This document shows, piece by piece, positions 1-6,083 of a stretch of 7,349 nucleotides of DNA. The notes beneath the pieces are model-generated. The model ran no database searches. It saw only the letters and a list, made by a program, of their open reading frames with translations, and was not told the origin of the DNA. Origin of the DNA: Actinomycetota bacterium (GTDB lineage: Bacteria; Actinomycetota; Acidimicrobiia; Spongiisociales; ZC4RG35); the NCBI GenBank assembly GCA_027296205.1, contig JAPUJM010000197.1, positions 1-7,349 of the forward strand, given 5' to 3'. The translations under genes were made by a program, and so were the position numbers. Positions within the stretch are counted from its first letter, which is position 1. The number at the start of each line of letters is the position of its first letter.

Positions 1-482
1 GCGACCACACCCCTCCCTCCCCTCCGCCTGATTCGTGGGCGTCTCAAGCGAACTCGGACCTTGCCATTTGGCTGATCCGTCTCGCCCCCGGCGCTTCGTG
101 GGTGCTGCCACCGACGTCTGAAGGAGTCAACCGGATGCTCCATTGTTTTCTCGGGGACGACGTGGCGGTCGATGACAGCTCGGTCGAAGCCAAGGTAGGG
201 GTCAGGCTTGATCCCACACAGAGCGTCACTCTCCAAAACCGTGGTGAGCCCGCAGAGTTCCTCTTGCTCCAGGGCAAACCGATCGGGGCCCCGGTGTACC
301 AGCTGGGGCCGTTTGTAATGAACTCACCCGAGGAATTGCAGACCGCCGTTCAGGACTATCAACGAACCCAATTCGGTGGCTGGCCTTGGGATAGGTCGGA
401 TCCGGTGCACGCCCGGACCGATGGCCGATTCGCCCTTCACGCCGACGGGACCGTTGAGCATCGGGATCGTCAGTCGGTCTAG
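1..482 (+). CDS. Pirin family protein, C-terminal part (5' truncated by window edge)
   Basis: The reading frame is open from base 3 with no stop before the TAG at 480-482, so this is the end of a longer gene; an ATG at 102 lies inside the domain and is not the true start. The visible 159 residues match the second half of pirins, two-cupin-domain proteins. An early stretch reads DLAIWLIRLAPGASWVLPP, followed by a cupin-like segment and then the signature LLLQGKPIGAPVYQLGPFVMN. The typical pirin tail follows: a DYQRTQFGGWPW segment, then PVHARTDGRFALHADG. Bacterial pirins include quercetinase-like dioxygenases and redox- or metal-linked regulators. The metal-binding histidines of the N-terminal cupin would lie upstream of the window, so activity cannot be judged. 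The stop codon overlaps the stop of a small convergent ORF. Family assignment is confident; function is not. Confidence 0.9.
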   Translation, partial: DHTPPSPPPDSWASQANSDLAIWLIRLAPGASWVLPPTSEGVNRMLHCFLGDDVAVDDSSVEAKVGVRLDPTQSVTLQNRGEPAEFLLLQGKPIGAPVYQLGPFVMNSPEELQTAVQDYQRTQFGGWPWDRSDPVHARTDGRFALHADGTVEHRDRQSV

Positions 483-619
483 AGCGGTCCAGCCCGACGT
501 CTGGCCCACGTCAGAACAACCACAAAGCCGACAAACGTCAGGACGCAGAAGAGCTGCCTGCGGCTCAGTGCAGTGACGAGCCCGTCCGATCCGGTCTCGG
601 TGCTCTCGTTTCCGGACAT
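479..619 (-). CDS. Possible small single-pass membrane protein (46 aa)
   Basis: This is a short minus-strand frame with no recognised family. From the ATG at 617-619 it has a polar N-terminus (about residues 1-20, beginning MSGNESTETGSDG). One hydrophobic segment follows (about residues 22-38, QLFCVLTFVGFVVVLTW), then a basic tail ARRRAGPL. This is the layout of a small membrane protein with the basic end cytoplasmic. An AGGG Shine-Dalgarno-like sequence lies 8 bases before this ATG; in-frame ATGs at 644-646 and 650-652 would add 9 or 11 residues but lack a ribosome-binding site. About three quarters of third codon positions are G or C, which fits real coding in this genome. Its TAG shares bases with the pirin TAG in a CTAG. 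The frame stays open further upstream, but only as the antisense of the epimerase gene. It could be chance; conservation is the test. Confidence 0.45.
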   Translation of the reverse strand: MSGNESTETGSDGLVTALSRRQLFCVLTFVGFVVVLTWARRRAGPL

Positions 620-754
620 GGTTTGGACCCTACGCTCGTCAGCCATCGTCATCGGAATGACGAGTTTTCGGCCGATGATGAGCCGAAGGACGGGGGCGGA
701 CCGGGATAGAGGGCCATCTCGACGACATGACGCCGGTATGGAGTCTGTGGCAGC

Positions 755-1693
755 ATGAGTGGGCGTATGGAGCAAACCCATGTCATCTTTGGAACCGGCC
801 CGGTTGGTCTGGCGCTTGTCGACGAGCTGGCCGAGAGAGGGCACCAGGTCAGAGTGGTGAACCGTTCCGGGACAGCGACCGTCCCCGCCCGAGTGGAGCA
901 GATGGCCGGCGACGCCGCCGACCCGGATTTCGCCCTCGGCGCAGCGAGCGGGGCAGGAGTCGTGTATCAGGTGCTCAACCCTCCCTACCACCGCTGGCCG
1001 GAGGAGTTCCCTCCCCTGCAAAGAAGTGTGATGGCGGCTGCTCAGGCCGCCGATGCCCGGTTTGTCTCGTTCGAGAATCTGTATATGTACGGAGACACCG
1101 GCGGGCATCCCATCAGCGAGAGCACCCCGATGAAGCCGCACACCCGCAAGGGGACGGTGAGGTTGGAGATGGCCCGGGAGCTTGCCGAGCTCAGTGATAA
1201 GGGTGACCTGGAGTTGGCGACGGCCCGGGCCTCGAGCTATTTCGGACCACGGGCGACATGGCAATCACCCTTGGGAGAGCGGGTGATCGGAAGAGCCCTC
1301 GAGGACAAGTCGGCCCAGGTCATCGGGGATCCGGAGACCAAGCACAGCTACACATACTTGAAGGATCTGAGCAGGGTGTTGGCCACACTCGGCACGGACG
1401 ACCGTGCACTCGGCGAGGTGTGGCATGTCCCCAATGCACCGGCGCGGACCACCACCGAAATCATCGGAATGATTGGCGATGAGCTAGGGCAGAACATCAA
1501 GATCTCGGCCGCACCTGAGCTCGTACTCCGGATGATGGGTCTCTTCAATCCGACTGTCCGGGAGCTGAACGAAATGCTCTACGAGTTCAAGAATGACTTC
1601 GTCACCGATGGCGAGAAGTTCACGGAGGTATTCGGGATGCAGGCGACGCCATTGGATCAGGCAGTAGCGGAGACCGTCGCCTGGTGGCGATAA
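755..1693 (+). CDS. NAD-dependent epimerase/dehydratase family protein (atypical extended SDR)
   Basis: A 312-residue Rossmann-fold protein of usual length for an extended or atypical short-chain dehydrogenase/reductase. The nucleotide-binding glycine motif is at the N-terminus (VIFGTGPVG, GxGxxG at residues 13-18). A basic residue follows the second strand (VVNRSG, about 33-38) and an acidic GDAADPD loop is at 52-58. The FVSFENLYMYGD segment (103-114) and ESTPMKP (122-128) align with the region before the SDR active site. The expected catalytic Tyr-x3-Lys is missing: the aligned residues are Lys132 and Arg136. It may therefore be a non-classical reductase or a nucleotide-sensing protein; the substrate cannot be predicted. 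The start is uncertain. The ATG at 755 has a weak GGAG 11 bases upstream, and the ATG at 767 (residue 5) gives the more family-like MEQTHVIFGTG start. The gene overlaps the downstream zinc-finger gene by 10 bases, indicating an operon. Confidence 0.88.
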   Translation: MSGRMEQTHVIFGTGPVGLALVDELAERGHQVRVVNRSGTATVPARVEQMAGDAADPDFALGAASGAGVVYQVLNPPYHRWPEEFPPLQRSVMAAAQAADARFVSFENLYMYGDTGGHPISESTPMKPHTRKGTVRLEMARELAELSDKGDLELATARASSYFGPRATWQSPLGERVIGRALEDKSAQVIGDPETKHSYTYLKDLSRVLATLGTDDRALGEVWHVPNAPARTTTEIIGMIGDELGQNIKISAAPELVLRMMGLFNPTVRELNEMLYEFKNDFVTDGEKFTEVFGMQATPLDQAVAETVAWWR

Positions 1694-2028
1694 GGCTTGC
1701 GTTGGAGGAAACTGCTGCATCCCTGAGAGCTCGTCGCGTGGAGTTGACGGCTGAACTCGAGCGTCTGACCGAGCCACCGGCCGGGGGTTCCAGTATCGCG
1801 TTCGGCAAGAGAGTCGGCGAAGGCACCACCGAGGCAGTGGAGCGGTTCGCCACCACAGCCACTGCGCGGTCGATTGCTGCTTCCATCGCGGACATCGAGC
1901 GTGCTCTGGTCAAGATCGACGATGACACATACGGCGTCTGTGATTCCTGTGGTGATCCGATCGGAGAGGCGCGTCTCGAAGTCTTACCCGCAGCTTCCTG
2001 CTGCGTTACCTGCGCCTCAAAGGTGTAG
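1684..2028 (+). CDS. DksA/TraR family C4-type zinc-finger protein
   Basis: A 114-residue protein with a helical N-terminus rich in Arg, Glu and Ala, a middle helix (about residues 58-78, IAASIADIERALVKIDDDTYG) and a C-terminal zinc finger. The cysteines are Cys86, Cys89, Cys107 and Cys110, giving the standard C-x2-C-x17-C-x2-C spacing of DksA/TraR proteins, with the usual RLEVLP motif between the pairs. Cys106 is an extra cysteine next to the third ligand. The family includes RNA polymerase secondary-channel binders such as DksA and TraR, but many short actinobacterial members have no proven role, so a transcriptional function is an inference. The likely start is GTG at 1684, inside the end of the SDR gene, implying translational coupling. 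A TTG at 1702 preceded by AAGG is a credible alternative that removes six residues. The stop lies one base from the stop of the convergent cyclase gene. Confidence 0.9.
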   Translation: MAIRLALEETAASLRARRVELTAELERLTEPPAGGSSIAFGKRVGEGTTEAVERFATTATARSIAASIADIERALVKIDDDTYGVCDSCGDPIGEARLEVLPAASCCVTCASKV

Positions 2029-2029
2029 G

Positions 2030-3247
2030 TCACTTGTTGGCGGGGTTCTCGCCGATCAGATACCAGGTGTTTGTCGGTCCTTTGCCTTTCACCTCGACCA
2101 TGCCACGGGCCTGGCATTCGAATCCTTCGCCCAGCAGCTGGTGAGTGGTGCCAGAGATCTGGATTCGACCCGGCTCGCTGGAGGATTCCATCCGACTTGC
2201 CATGTTCACGGTGTCACCCCAAATGTCGAACTGAAACTTCGAGGTTCCGACCACACCGGCCACAAGAGGGCCCGAGCTGATCCCGATGCGGAAATCGACA
2301 CCGTCGTAGCGATCGACGAATCCTTTCATGTCCAAGGCAGCCCTGGCGATGACATCGGCATGATCGGGCCGCTCAACCGGAACCCCGGTCGCCGCCATGT
2401 AGGCGTCACCGATGGTTCGGATCTTTTCGACGCCGTGACGGGCTACGATCGAATCGAACTCGCTGAAGACCTCGTTGAGCATCGCCACGAGTTCGTCCGG
2501 TGTTGTATTTTCGGCCACCCGTGTGAAGCCGACCATGTCGGCAAACAGGACCGAAGCGCCATCGAAGTACCTGGCCTCCGTTTTTCCATCCTCTTTGAGG
2601 TCGGAAGCGACCTCCTCCGGCAGGATGTTGAGAAGAAGAGCTTCTGACTTCTCTTGCTCGTGTTCCAACTCCCCCTGGATTCGATCTCGTTGACCAACGA
2701 AATAGTTGAGAACGATGTAGGTGAACGTCGTGATACCAAGGATGTTGAACAAGAAGAAAAGGCCGACAGCCGTGTGGCTGAGGCTGTTGTCGATGGTCAT
2801 GGAAGGCTCCAGGATCAGACTCACAACCAACAGCACGCCGTAGGCGATCATCCATCGGGTTGCCGCCCGTCTGCCCTGGAGAACCAGGGCACCGAGAGGC
2901 GCAAAAAGGGCAAAAACGATCACGGCCGACGCCCCAACGAAACCGCCGAGCGCCAGTTGGAGGAAGAAGGGAAGCAGCAAGAGCAGTGCGAGCTGGGTCC
3001 TCTGCAGAAGCCGATAACGCTTTGTGCGGGCAAACTCCCAGATGCTGAGTGCGCTCAGCACGCCATACGTGCCCGGAATCAGACCGGCCAGGGCCTCGTC
3101 GAGCAGATAGTAGGCCAGACCCCAGGAGACGCCGATGACGACGCCGAGGCTTGCCACGGTGACCAGCATCCGCTTGCGGAGACGCAGCTCTTCACTGTCT
3201 TCCGACTTGGCGCCTATGTCTAGATATGAGGACAGAGACCATCCCAT
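2030..3247 (-). CDS. Membrane-bound class III adenylate/guanylate cyclase
   Basis: Makes a cyclic nucleotide, probably cAMP, from a nucleoside triphosphate at the inner face of the membrane. Taking the ATG at 3245-3247 (405 aa), six hydrophobic segments lie at about 27-49, 54-70, 84-102, 104-124, 131-147 and 160-183. A charged signalling-helix linker follows (about 185-225, with the family motif LLLNILPEEVASDLK), and then one cyclase domain (about 228-400). Visible catalytic residues are metal ligands Asp237 (FADMVGFT) and Asp281 (GDAYMAATG), adenine-site Asp341 (FDIWG), and transition-state Asn348 and Arg352 (VNMASRME). The usual purine-contacting Lys four residues before the second metal Asp is Arg277. 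There is no HAMP domain. One catalytic domain implies a homodimer, as in mycobacterial Rv1625c. The start is uncertain: an ATG at 3320-3322 adds 25 basic residues (430 aa), and neither start has a clear ribosome-binding site. The shorter form is preferred because it begins shortly before the conserved DSEELRLRKR segment. Confidence 0.93.
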   Translation of the reverse strand: MGWSLSSYLDIGAKSEDSEELRLRKRMLVTVASLGVVIGVSWGLAYYLLDEALAGLIPGTYGVLSALSIWEFARTKRYRLLQRTQLALLLLLPFFLQLALGGFVGASAVIVFALFAPLGALVLQGRRAATRWMIAYGVLLVVSLILEPSMTIDNSLSHTAVGLFFLFNILGITTFTYIVLNYFVGQRDRIQGELEHEQEKSEALLLNILPEEVASDLKEDGKTEARYFDGASVLFADMVGFTRVAENTTPDELVAMLNEVFSEFDSIVARHGVEKIRTIGDAYMAATGVPVERPDHADVIARAALDMKGFVDRYDGVDFRIGISSGPLVAGVVGTSKFQFDIWGDTVNMASRMESSSEPGRIQISGTTHQLLGEGFECQARGMVEVKGKGPTNTWYLIGENPANK

Positions 3248-3331
3248 GGTAGAGCGGCAATGTAGCTGGGAGATTCGAGTCTGAACCTGTCGCGACTCCC
3301 GGCGACGATGACTAGTCATCATGGCTGTCTT

Positions 3332-3348
3332 CGATACGGTCCCTATCG
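3332..3348. repeat. Short inverted repeat CGATA-N7-TATCG between divergent genes
   Basis: Perfect 5-bp arms (3332-3336 and 3344-3348) flank a 7-base spacer in the stretch between the cyclase and the divergent zinc-binding protein. The position would suit an operator, but five-base arms occur often by chance. I found no convincing -35/-10 pair for either gene around it. The rest of 3248-3418 shows no other clear signal. Confidence 0.2.
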
Positions 3349-3418
3349 CTGGAGGAAAGGCCCAATAGCCTGATCACAGCGAGATTTGGGAGGCTCGGGC
3401 TTGGCACAACCAAATGAG

Positions 3419-3814
3419 ATGGACCCCATGAACTTGTCGTCGAAGATATGCGATCATCCGCTGACGACCAGCACGGTGACCGCGGGTCTCGAGCGACTCG
3501 TTTGCGATGCATGTGCTCATGTGAGTCTTCGTTATCGGGATGAGGGCGCCTTTTGGCCTAACGATCCGATGGCTGAAACGCCACCTCGTGAGGAGGATCG
3601 AACCGAGACCTTCGTCGACCTGACGGACACCCCCGAGACGAAGCGACACCGCTGCACGGCTTGTGAGTTGCCGGCGGTTTTCATGACTCCCTACGGCGTC
3701 GCCTGCAACAAACATGCCTGGATTGCGGCGTCGAAGCAGGACTCGATGGAGGGCGATTCCTGGATTCCTATTCTGATAGACCGGCCGGACGCTTCTCGCC
3801 CCATCGACGAGTAG
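3419..3814 (+). CDS. Hypothetical protein with two putative zinc-binding clusters
   Basis: A 131-residue soluble protein from the ATG at 3419. I cannot name a family. Two cysteine/histidine clusters are visible. The N-terminal one has Cys11-x-His13 and Cys29-x2-Cys32 (ICDHPL, then LVCDACAHVSLRY). The C-terminal one has Cys79-x2-Cys82, then Cys96-x2-His99 (HRCTACELPAVF, then VACNKHAW). Each resembles a small treble-clef or zinc-ribbon site. The linker (about 40-75) is acidic and Pro/Thr-rich, probably disordered. There is no signal peptide or membrane segment. Start choice is uncertain: an in-frame ATG at 3428 gives 128 residues, and a TTG at 3386 would add 11; no strong Shine-Dalgarno supports any. 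The gene is divergent from the cyclase and is followed after 7 bases by a hairpin. Its role is unknown; nucleic-acid or protein binding would be typical of such clusters. Confidence 0.7.
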   Translation: MDPMNLSSKICDHPLTTSTVTAGLERLVCDACAHVSLRYRDEGAFWPNDPMAETPPREEDRTETFVDLTDTPETKRHRCTACELPAVFMTPYGVACNKHAWIAASKQDSMEGDSWIPILIDRPDASRPIDE

Positions 3815-3821
3815 AAAGTGA

Positions 3822-3842
3822 TGGGTCTGGCGACCTGACCCA
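3822..3842 (+). terminator. Hairpin downstream of the zinc-binding protein gene
   Basis: TGGGTC (3822-3827) and GACCCA (3837-3842) form a 6-bp stem. After one T-T mismatch, an inner GG/CC continues the stem to a 3-base loop. It begins 7 bases after the stop codon. No T-run follows, so it is a U-less terminator candidate at best, and it could equally be part of the regulatory region of the next gene. Confidence 0.4.
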
Positions 3843-3876
3843 CTGCTGACCGAGGCTTCCCCGCAGTCCGCCCGAG

Positions 3877-3888
3877 CATAATGCGCCA
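3877..3888 (+). promoter_or_regulatory. -10-like element of a probable leaderless aldehyde dehydrogenase mRNA
   Basis: CATAAT (3877-3882) matches five of six bases of the -10 consensus and lies 6 bases before the ATG at 3889. Transcription would then begin at or next to the A of the start codon. There is no Shine-Dalgarno sequence in these bases. I see no good -35 hexamer 17-18 bases upstream, so the promoter call rests on the -10 and its spacing. Confidence 0.4.
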
Positions 3889-5253
3889 ATGATCTCCTCT
3901 ATCAGTCCCACCGATGGTCGTCTTCTCGCCGAATACGAAGAGACCTCAACCCAAGACGTGCAGCGCGGTGTCGAGTCGGCTGCCTCGCTGCAACGTGACT
4001 GGGCGGATGTCCCGATCTCGGATCGAGCGGTTCCGATGATGCGGCTGGCCGACCTGTTGGAAGCGTCACGTCGCGAGTTGGCCCAACTGATGGCCGAGGA
4101 GATGGGAAAGCCCCTTGCCCAGGGATTGGCCGAGAGCGACAAGTGTGCCTGGGTCTGTCGTCACTATGCCGAGAATGCCGATCGGATTCTGGCCGACCAA
4201 CATATCGAGGCCGACCGGCCCAAGAGCTATCTCGCCTACCGGCCTCTTGGCGTGGTGCTGGCAGTGATGCCCTGGAACTTTCCGCTCTGGCAGGTGTATC
4301 GCTTCTTCGCCCCGGCGTTGATGGCCGGCAATGGCGGAATCCTCAAGCACGCATCCAACGTGACCGGGTGTGCTCTCGCTATCGACCGACTCGCCGTCGA
4401 GGCGGGTTTTCCCGACGGGCTGTTCCGCACGCTGGTTTTGCCGTCGAGTCGGGTCGACGAGGTACTCGAGCACCCATCGATCGTGGCCGCCACACTCACC
4501 GGCTCGGATCCGGCTGGTCGGGCCGTCGCCTCCAAGGCGGGAAGCCTATTGAAGAAGACGGTCCTCGAGTTAGGCGGGTCCGACCCCTATCTCGTGCTGG
4601 CCGATGCAGATCTGGAGCGGGCGGCAGCAACATGTTCCACCTCCCGACTGATCAACGGTGGCCAGTCCTGTATCGCAGCCAAGAGGTTCATCGTCGAAGA
4701 GCCGGTGGTCGAGGAGTTCACAGAGTTGTTGGCGGCCGAGATGTCCACCGCCCTGATGGGCGATCCCATGGACCCGGCGACCACGCTGGGCCCGATGGCG
4801 CGGGTCGATTTGCGGGATGAGTTGCACGACCAGGTGGAGAGGTCTCTCACCGCTGGTGCTCGTCCGGTCATAGGCGGAGAGGTGCCCGAAGGCCCAGGTG
4901 CGTTCTACCCGGCCACGCTTCTCGCCGATGTGACAGAAGGCATGGCGGTCTATCACGAAGAGACCTTCGGACCGGTGGCTGCGGTCATCGCCGCCAGAGA
5001 CGTTGATGACGCGGTGCGGATCGCCAACGACACCGAGTTCGGGCTGGGGGCGGCCGTCTTCACCGCGGACCTCGAATTGGGGGAGCGGGTGGCTCGAGAT
5101 CGTCTCGAGGCGGGGGCTTGTTTCGTCAACTCCTTCGTCGCTTCGGACCCGCGGCTGCCATTCGGCGGGATCAAGATGAGCGGCTACGGCCGTGAACTGT
5201 CCGATATCGGGATGCGAGAGTTTCTCAACACCAAGACGGTGGTGGTGGCGTAA
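3889..5253 (+). CDS. NAD(P)-dependent aldehyde dehydrogenase, succinate-semialdehyde dehydrogenase type (Sad/GabD-like)
   Basis: A 454-residue full-length aldehyde dehydrogenase that oxidises an aldehyde to its acid in the cytoplasm. It resembles E. coli Sad (YneI), the NAD-dependent succinate-semialdehyde dehydrogenase of 4-aminobutyrate and related degradation. All key residues are visible: oxyanion-hole Asn130 in MPWNFPLWQV, cofactor-binding Lys153, the TGS turn (204-206), general base Glu227 in LELGGSDPYLVL, nucleophile Cys261 in NGGQSCIAAKRFIVE, and Glu358 in EETFGP. The C-terminal segment DPRLPFGGIKMSGYGRELS is typical. The match to Sad is strong across the cofactor region (LKHAxNVxGCA) and GPMARxDLRDELHxQVE, which favours this subgroup over betaine- or benzaldehyde-type enzymes. 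Substrate remains an inference because there is no aminotransferase neighbour. The ATG at 3889 is the first usable start and is apparently leaderless. The gene converges with the ArsR-SRPBCC gene. Confidence 0.93.
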   Translation: MISSISPTDGRLLAEYEETSTQDVQRGVESAASLQRDWADVPISDRAVPMMRLADLLEASRRELAQLMAEEMGKPLAQGLAESDKCAWVCRHYAENADRILADQHIEADRPKSYLAYRPLGVVLAVMPWNFPLWQVYRFFAPALMAGNGGILKHASNVTGCALAIDRLAVEAGFPDGLFRTLVLPSSRVDEVLEHPSIVAATLTGSDPAGRAVASKAGSLLKKTVLELGGSDPYLVLADADLERAAATCSTSRLINGGQSCIAAKRFIVEEPVVEEFTELLAAEMSTALMGDPMDPATTLGPMARVDLRDELHDQVERSLTAGARPVIGGEVPEGPGAFYPATLLADVTEGMAVYHEETFGPVAAVIAARDVDDAVRIANDTEFGLGAAVFTADLELGERVARDRLEAGACFVNSFVASDPRLPFGGIKMSGYGRELSDIGMREFLNTKTVVVA

Positions 5254-5263
5254 CCCTCGAAAC

Positions 5264-5306
5264 GCGTGTGCAGACACGTGGACTCAGTCAACGTATCGGC
5301 ACACGC
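5264..5306. repeat. 43-bp near-perfect palindrome between convergent genes
   Basis: Centred on base 5285, 18 of 21 base pairs match. The outer arms GCGTGTGC (5264-5271) and GCACACGC (5299-5306) are perfect. Inside them ACGT pairs with ACGT, and GACT pairs with AGTC. Mismatches are only at 5272/5298, 5275/5295 and 5280/5290. It lies in the 62-bp gap between the stop codons of the aldehyde dehydrogenase and ArsR-SRPBCC genes. A bidirectional terminator is the simplest reading, though no T-run follows on either strand. A dimeric protein-binding site is the alternative. Confidence 0.65.
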
Positions 5307-5315
5307 TTGGCCGGA

Positions 5316-6077
5316 TCAACCAGGTGAGGGCAGGCCCTCTCCAGTCTCCACGAGACTCTTCAGACCCGAGATGATGTAGGGGAACCCGTTGCTGAACTCG
5401 GCGAGGGTCTTGCTGTCCTCGGCGACGTCGTACAACTCCACGGTCAACTCGACCATCCCGTTGACGTCGGTGAGCGCCCAGACCTCTCGGGCCGGGCCCT
5501 CCTTGACCAGTTCCTCGTCCCACAGCGCCTGAAAGCTGATCTCGAGACGTTTGGGGGCGTCGATCGAGATGATCTCGCCGTCGGAGGCGGCGTCTCCGTC
5601 GGGATAGAAGTATTTGATCGGCGTACCGACCTCCCAACTCGATTCGACCCTGGTCCCGTAGAAGTATTGAACCGTCTTGTCGGGATTGACCATGGCGTCC
5701 CAGACCTCTTCGACCGAGGAACGGATGTACGCCTTGTAGATGTGTACCGGTTTGTCCATTGACTGCTCTCCTGTTTCCAGACGAGCCTTGATGCCGGCAA
5801 TCGCTCCGACTCGTGGCTCGGCGTATTTGCTGATCCAGCGATCATGGATCAGCCTGATGGGGATCGGATTGAGGTAGTGGTACTTGGACCGGCCCTTTTT
5901 GTGGGTGGTGACCAGACCTGCCTCTTCGAGGACCCGGAGATGGTTCATAACGCCATACCGGGTCATCTCGGGGAGGTGGGCACACAACTCGCCGAGTGTC
6001 TGACCGTCTTGCTCGTTCAACTTGTCGAGCAGGAGTCTTCGACTGGGATCGTTGATGGCCCGGAACACCTCATCCAT
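5316..6077 (-). CDS. ArsR-family HTH regulator fused to an SRPBCC (AHSA1-type) domain
   Basis: A 253-residue two-domain protein. Residues about 1-75 are an ArsR-type winged helix: FRAINDPSRRLLLDKL, then QTLGELCAHL, a recognition-helix region (MTRYGVMNHLRVLEEAGLV), and the wing KKGRSKYHYLNP. Only one Cys (Cys32) is present, so the ELCVCD metal site of ArsR/SmtB sensors is absent and metal sensing is unlikely. A linker with SKYAEPRVGAIAGIKARLE leads to an SRPBCC domain (about 108-243, beginning VHIYKAYIRSSVEEVWDAMVNPD), a START-like fold with a hydrophobic ligand cavity. ArsR-SRPBCC pairs and fusions are known, and the SRPBCC part could sense a small ligand. The ATG at 6075-6077 gives the normal MDEVFRAINDPSRR start; the frame upstream of it is only antisense to the SnoaL-like gene. 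The promoter is operator-filled and the start apparently leaderless. An internal ribosome-binding site precedes Met107. Confidence 0.92.
   Translation of the reverse strand: MDEVFRAINDPSRRLLLDKLNEQDGQTLGELCAHLPEMTRYGVMNHLRVLEEAGLVTTHKKGRSKYHYLNPIPIRLIHDRWISKYAEPRVGAIAGIKARLETGEQSMDKPVHIYKAYIRSSVEEVWDAMVNPDKTVQYFYGTRVESSWEVGTPIKYFYPDGDAASDGEIISIDAPKRLEISFQALWDEELVKEGPAREVWALTDVNGMVELTVELYDVAEDSKTLAEFSNGFPYIISGLKSLVETGEGLPSPG
5757..5772 (-). promoter_or_regulatory. Internal Shine-Dalgarno and in-frame ATG at the ArsR/SRPBCC junction
   Basis: Read on the minus strand, AGGAG (5768-5772) lies 8 bases before an in-frame ATG (5757-5759), codon 107 of the fusion. Translation from here would give a free 147-residue SRPBCC protein ending at 5316. 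Its position exactly between the domains suggests either a second translation product or a relic of two formerly separate genes. Confidence 0.5.
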
Positions 6078-6083
6078 GGGATG

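Noticed and set aside
496..512. GACGT-N7-ACGTC inverted repeat after the pirin gene as a terminator
   Set aside because: The arms are only 5 bp, there is no T-run, and it lies inside the C-terminal codons of the candidate small membrane protein.
573..758. Plus-strand 61-residue open frame before the SDR gene
   Set aside because: It has no ribosome-binding site, no recognisable features, and overlaps the better-supported minus-strand small ORF.
620..1264. Long minus-strand open frame upstream of and continuous with the 46-residue ORF
   Set aside because: It is the antisense of the well-supported SDR gene from 755 on, with no recognisable domain. Only the part up to about 619 has independent support.
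1684..2028. Full DksA orthologue
   Set aside because: At 114 residues with a short helical N-terminus it lacks the length of the DksA coiled-coil domain, so only the family-level DksA/TraR zinc-finger call is made.
2654..3223. Plus-strand 189-residue open frame opposite the cyclase
   Set aside because: Its Gln/Glu-rich composition is the reverse complement of hydrophobic Leu/Val codons in the cyclase membrane helices, so it is a shadow and not a gene.
4143..4820. Plus-strand 225-residue open frame overlapping the aldehyde dehydrogenase
   Set aside because: The aldehyde dehydrogenase in the other frame has every catalytic residue. This frame is Arg/Gly-rich and matches nothing I recognise.
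4570..5277. Minus-strand 235-residue open frame
   Set aside because: It lies opposite the intact aldehyde dehydrogenase, is Arg/His/Pro-rich without domain signatures, and is a typical high-GC shadow frame.
5316..6077. Metal-sensing ArsR/SmtB repressor
   Set aside because: The ELCVCD-type metal site is absent. Only one cysteine is present, in ELCAHL, and the fused SRPBCC domain points to another kind of ligand.
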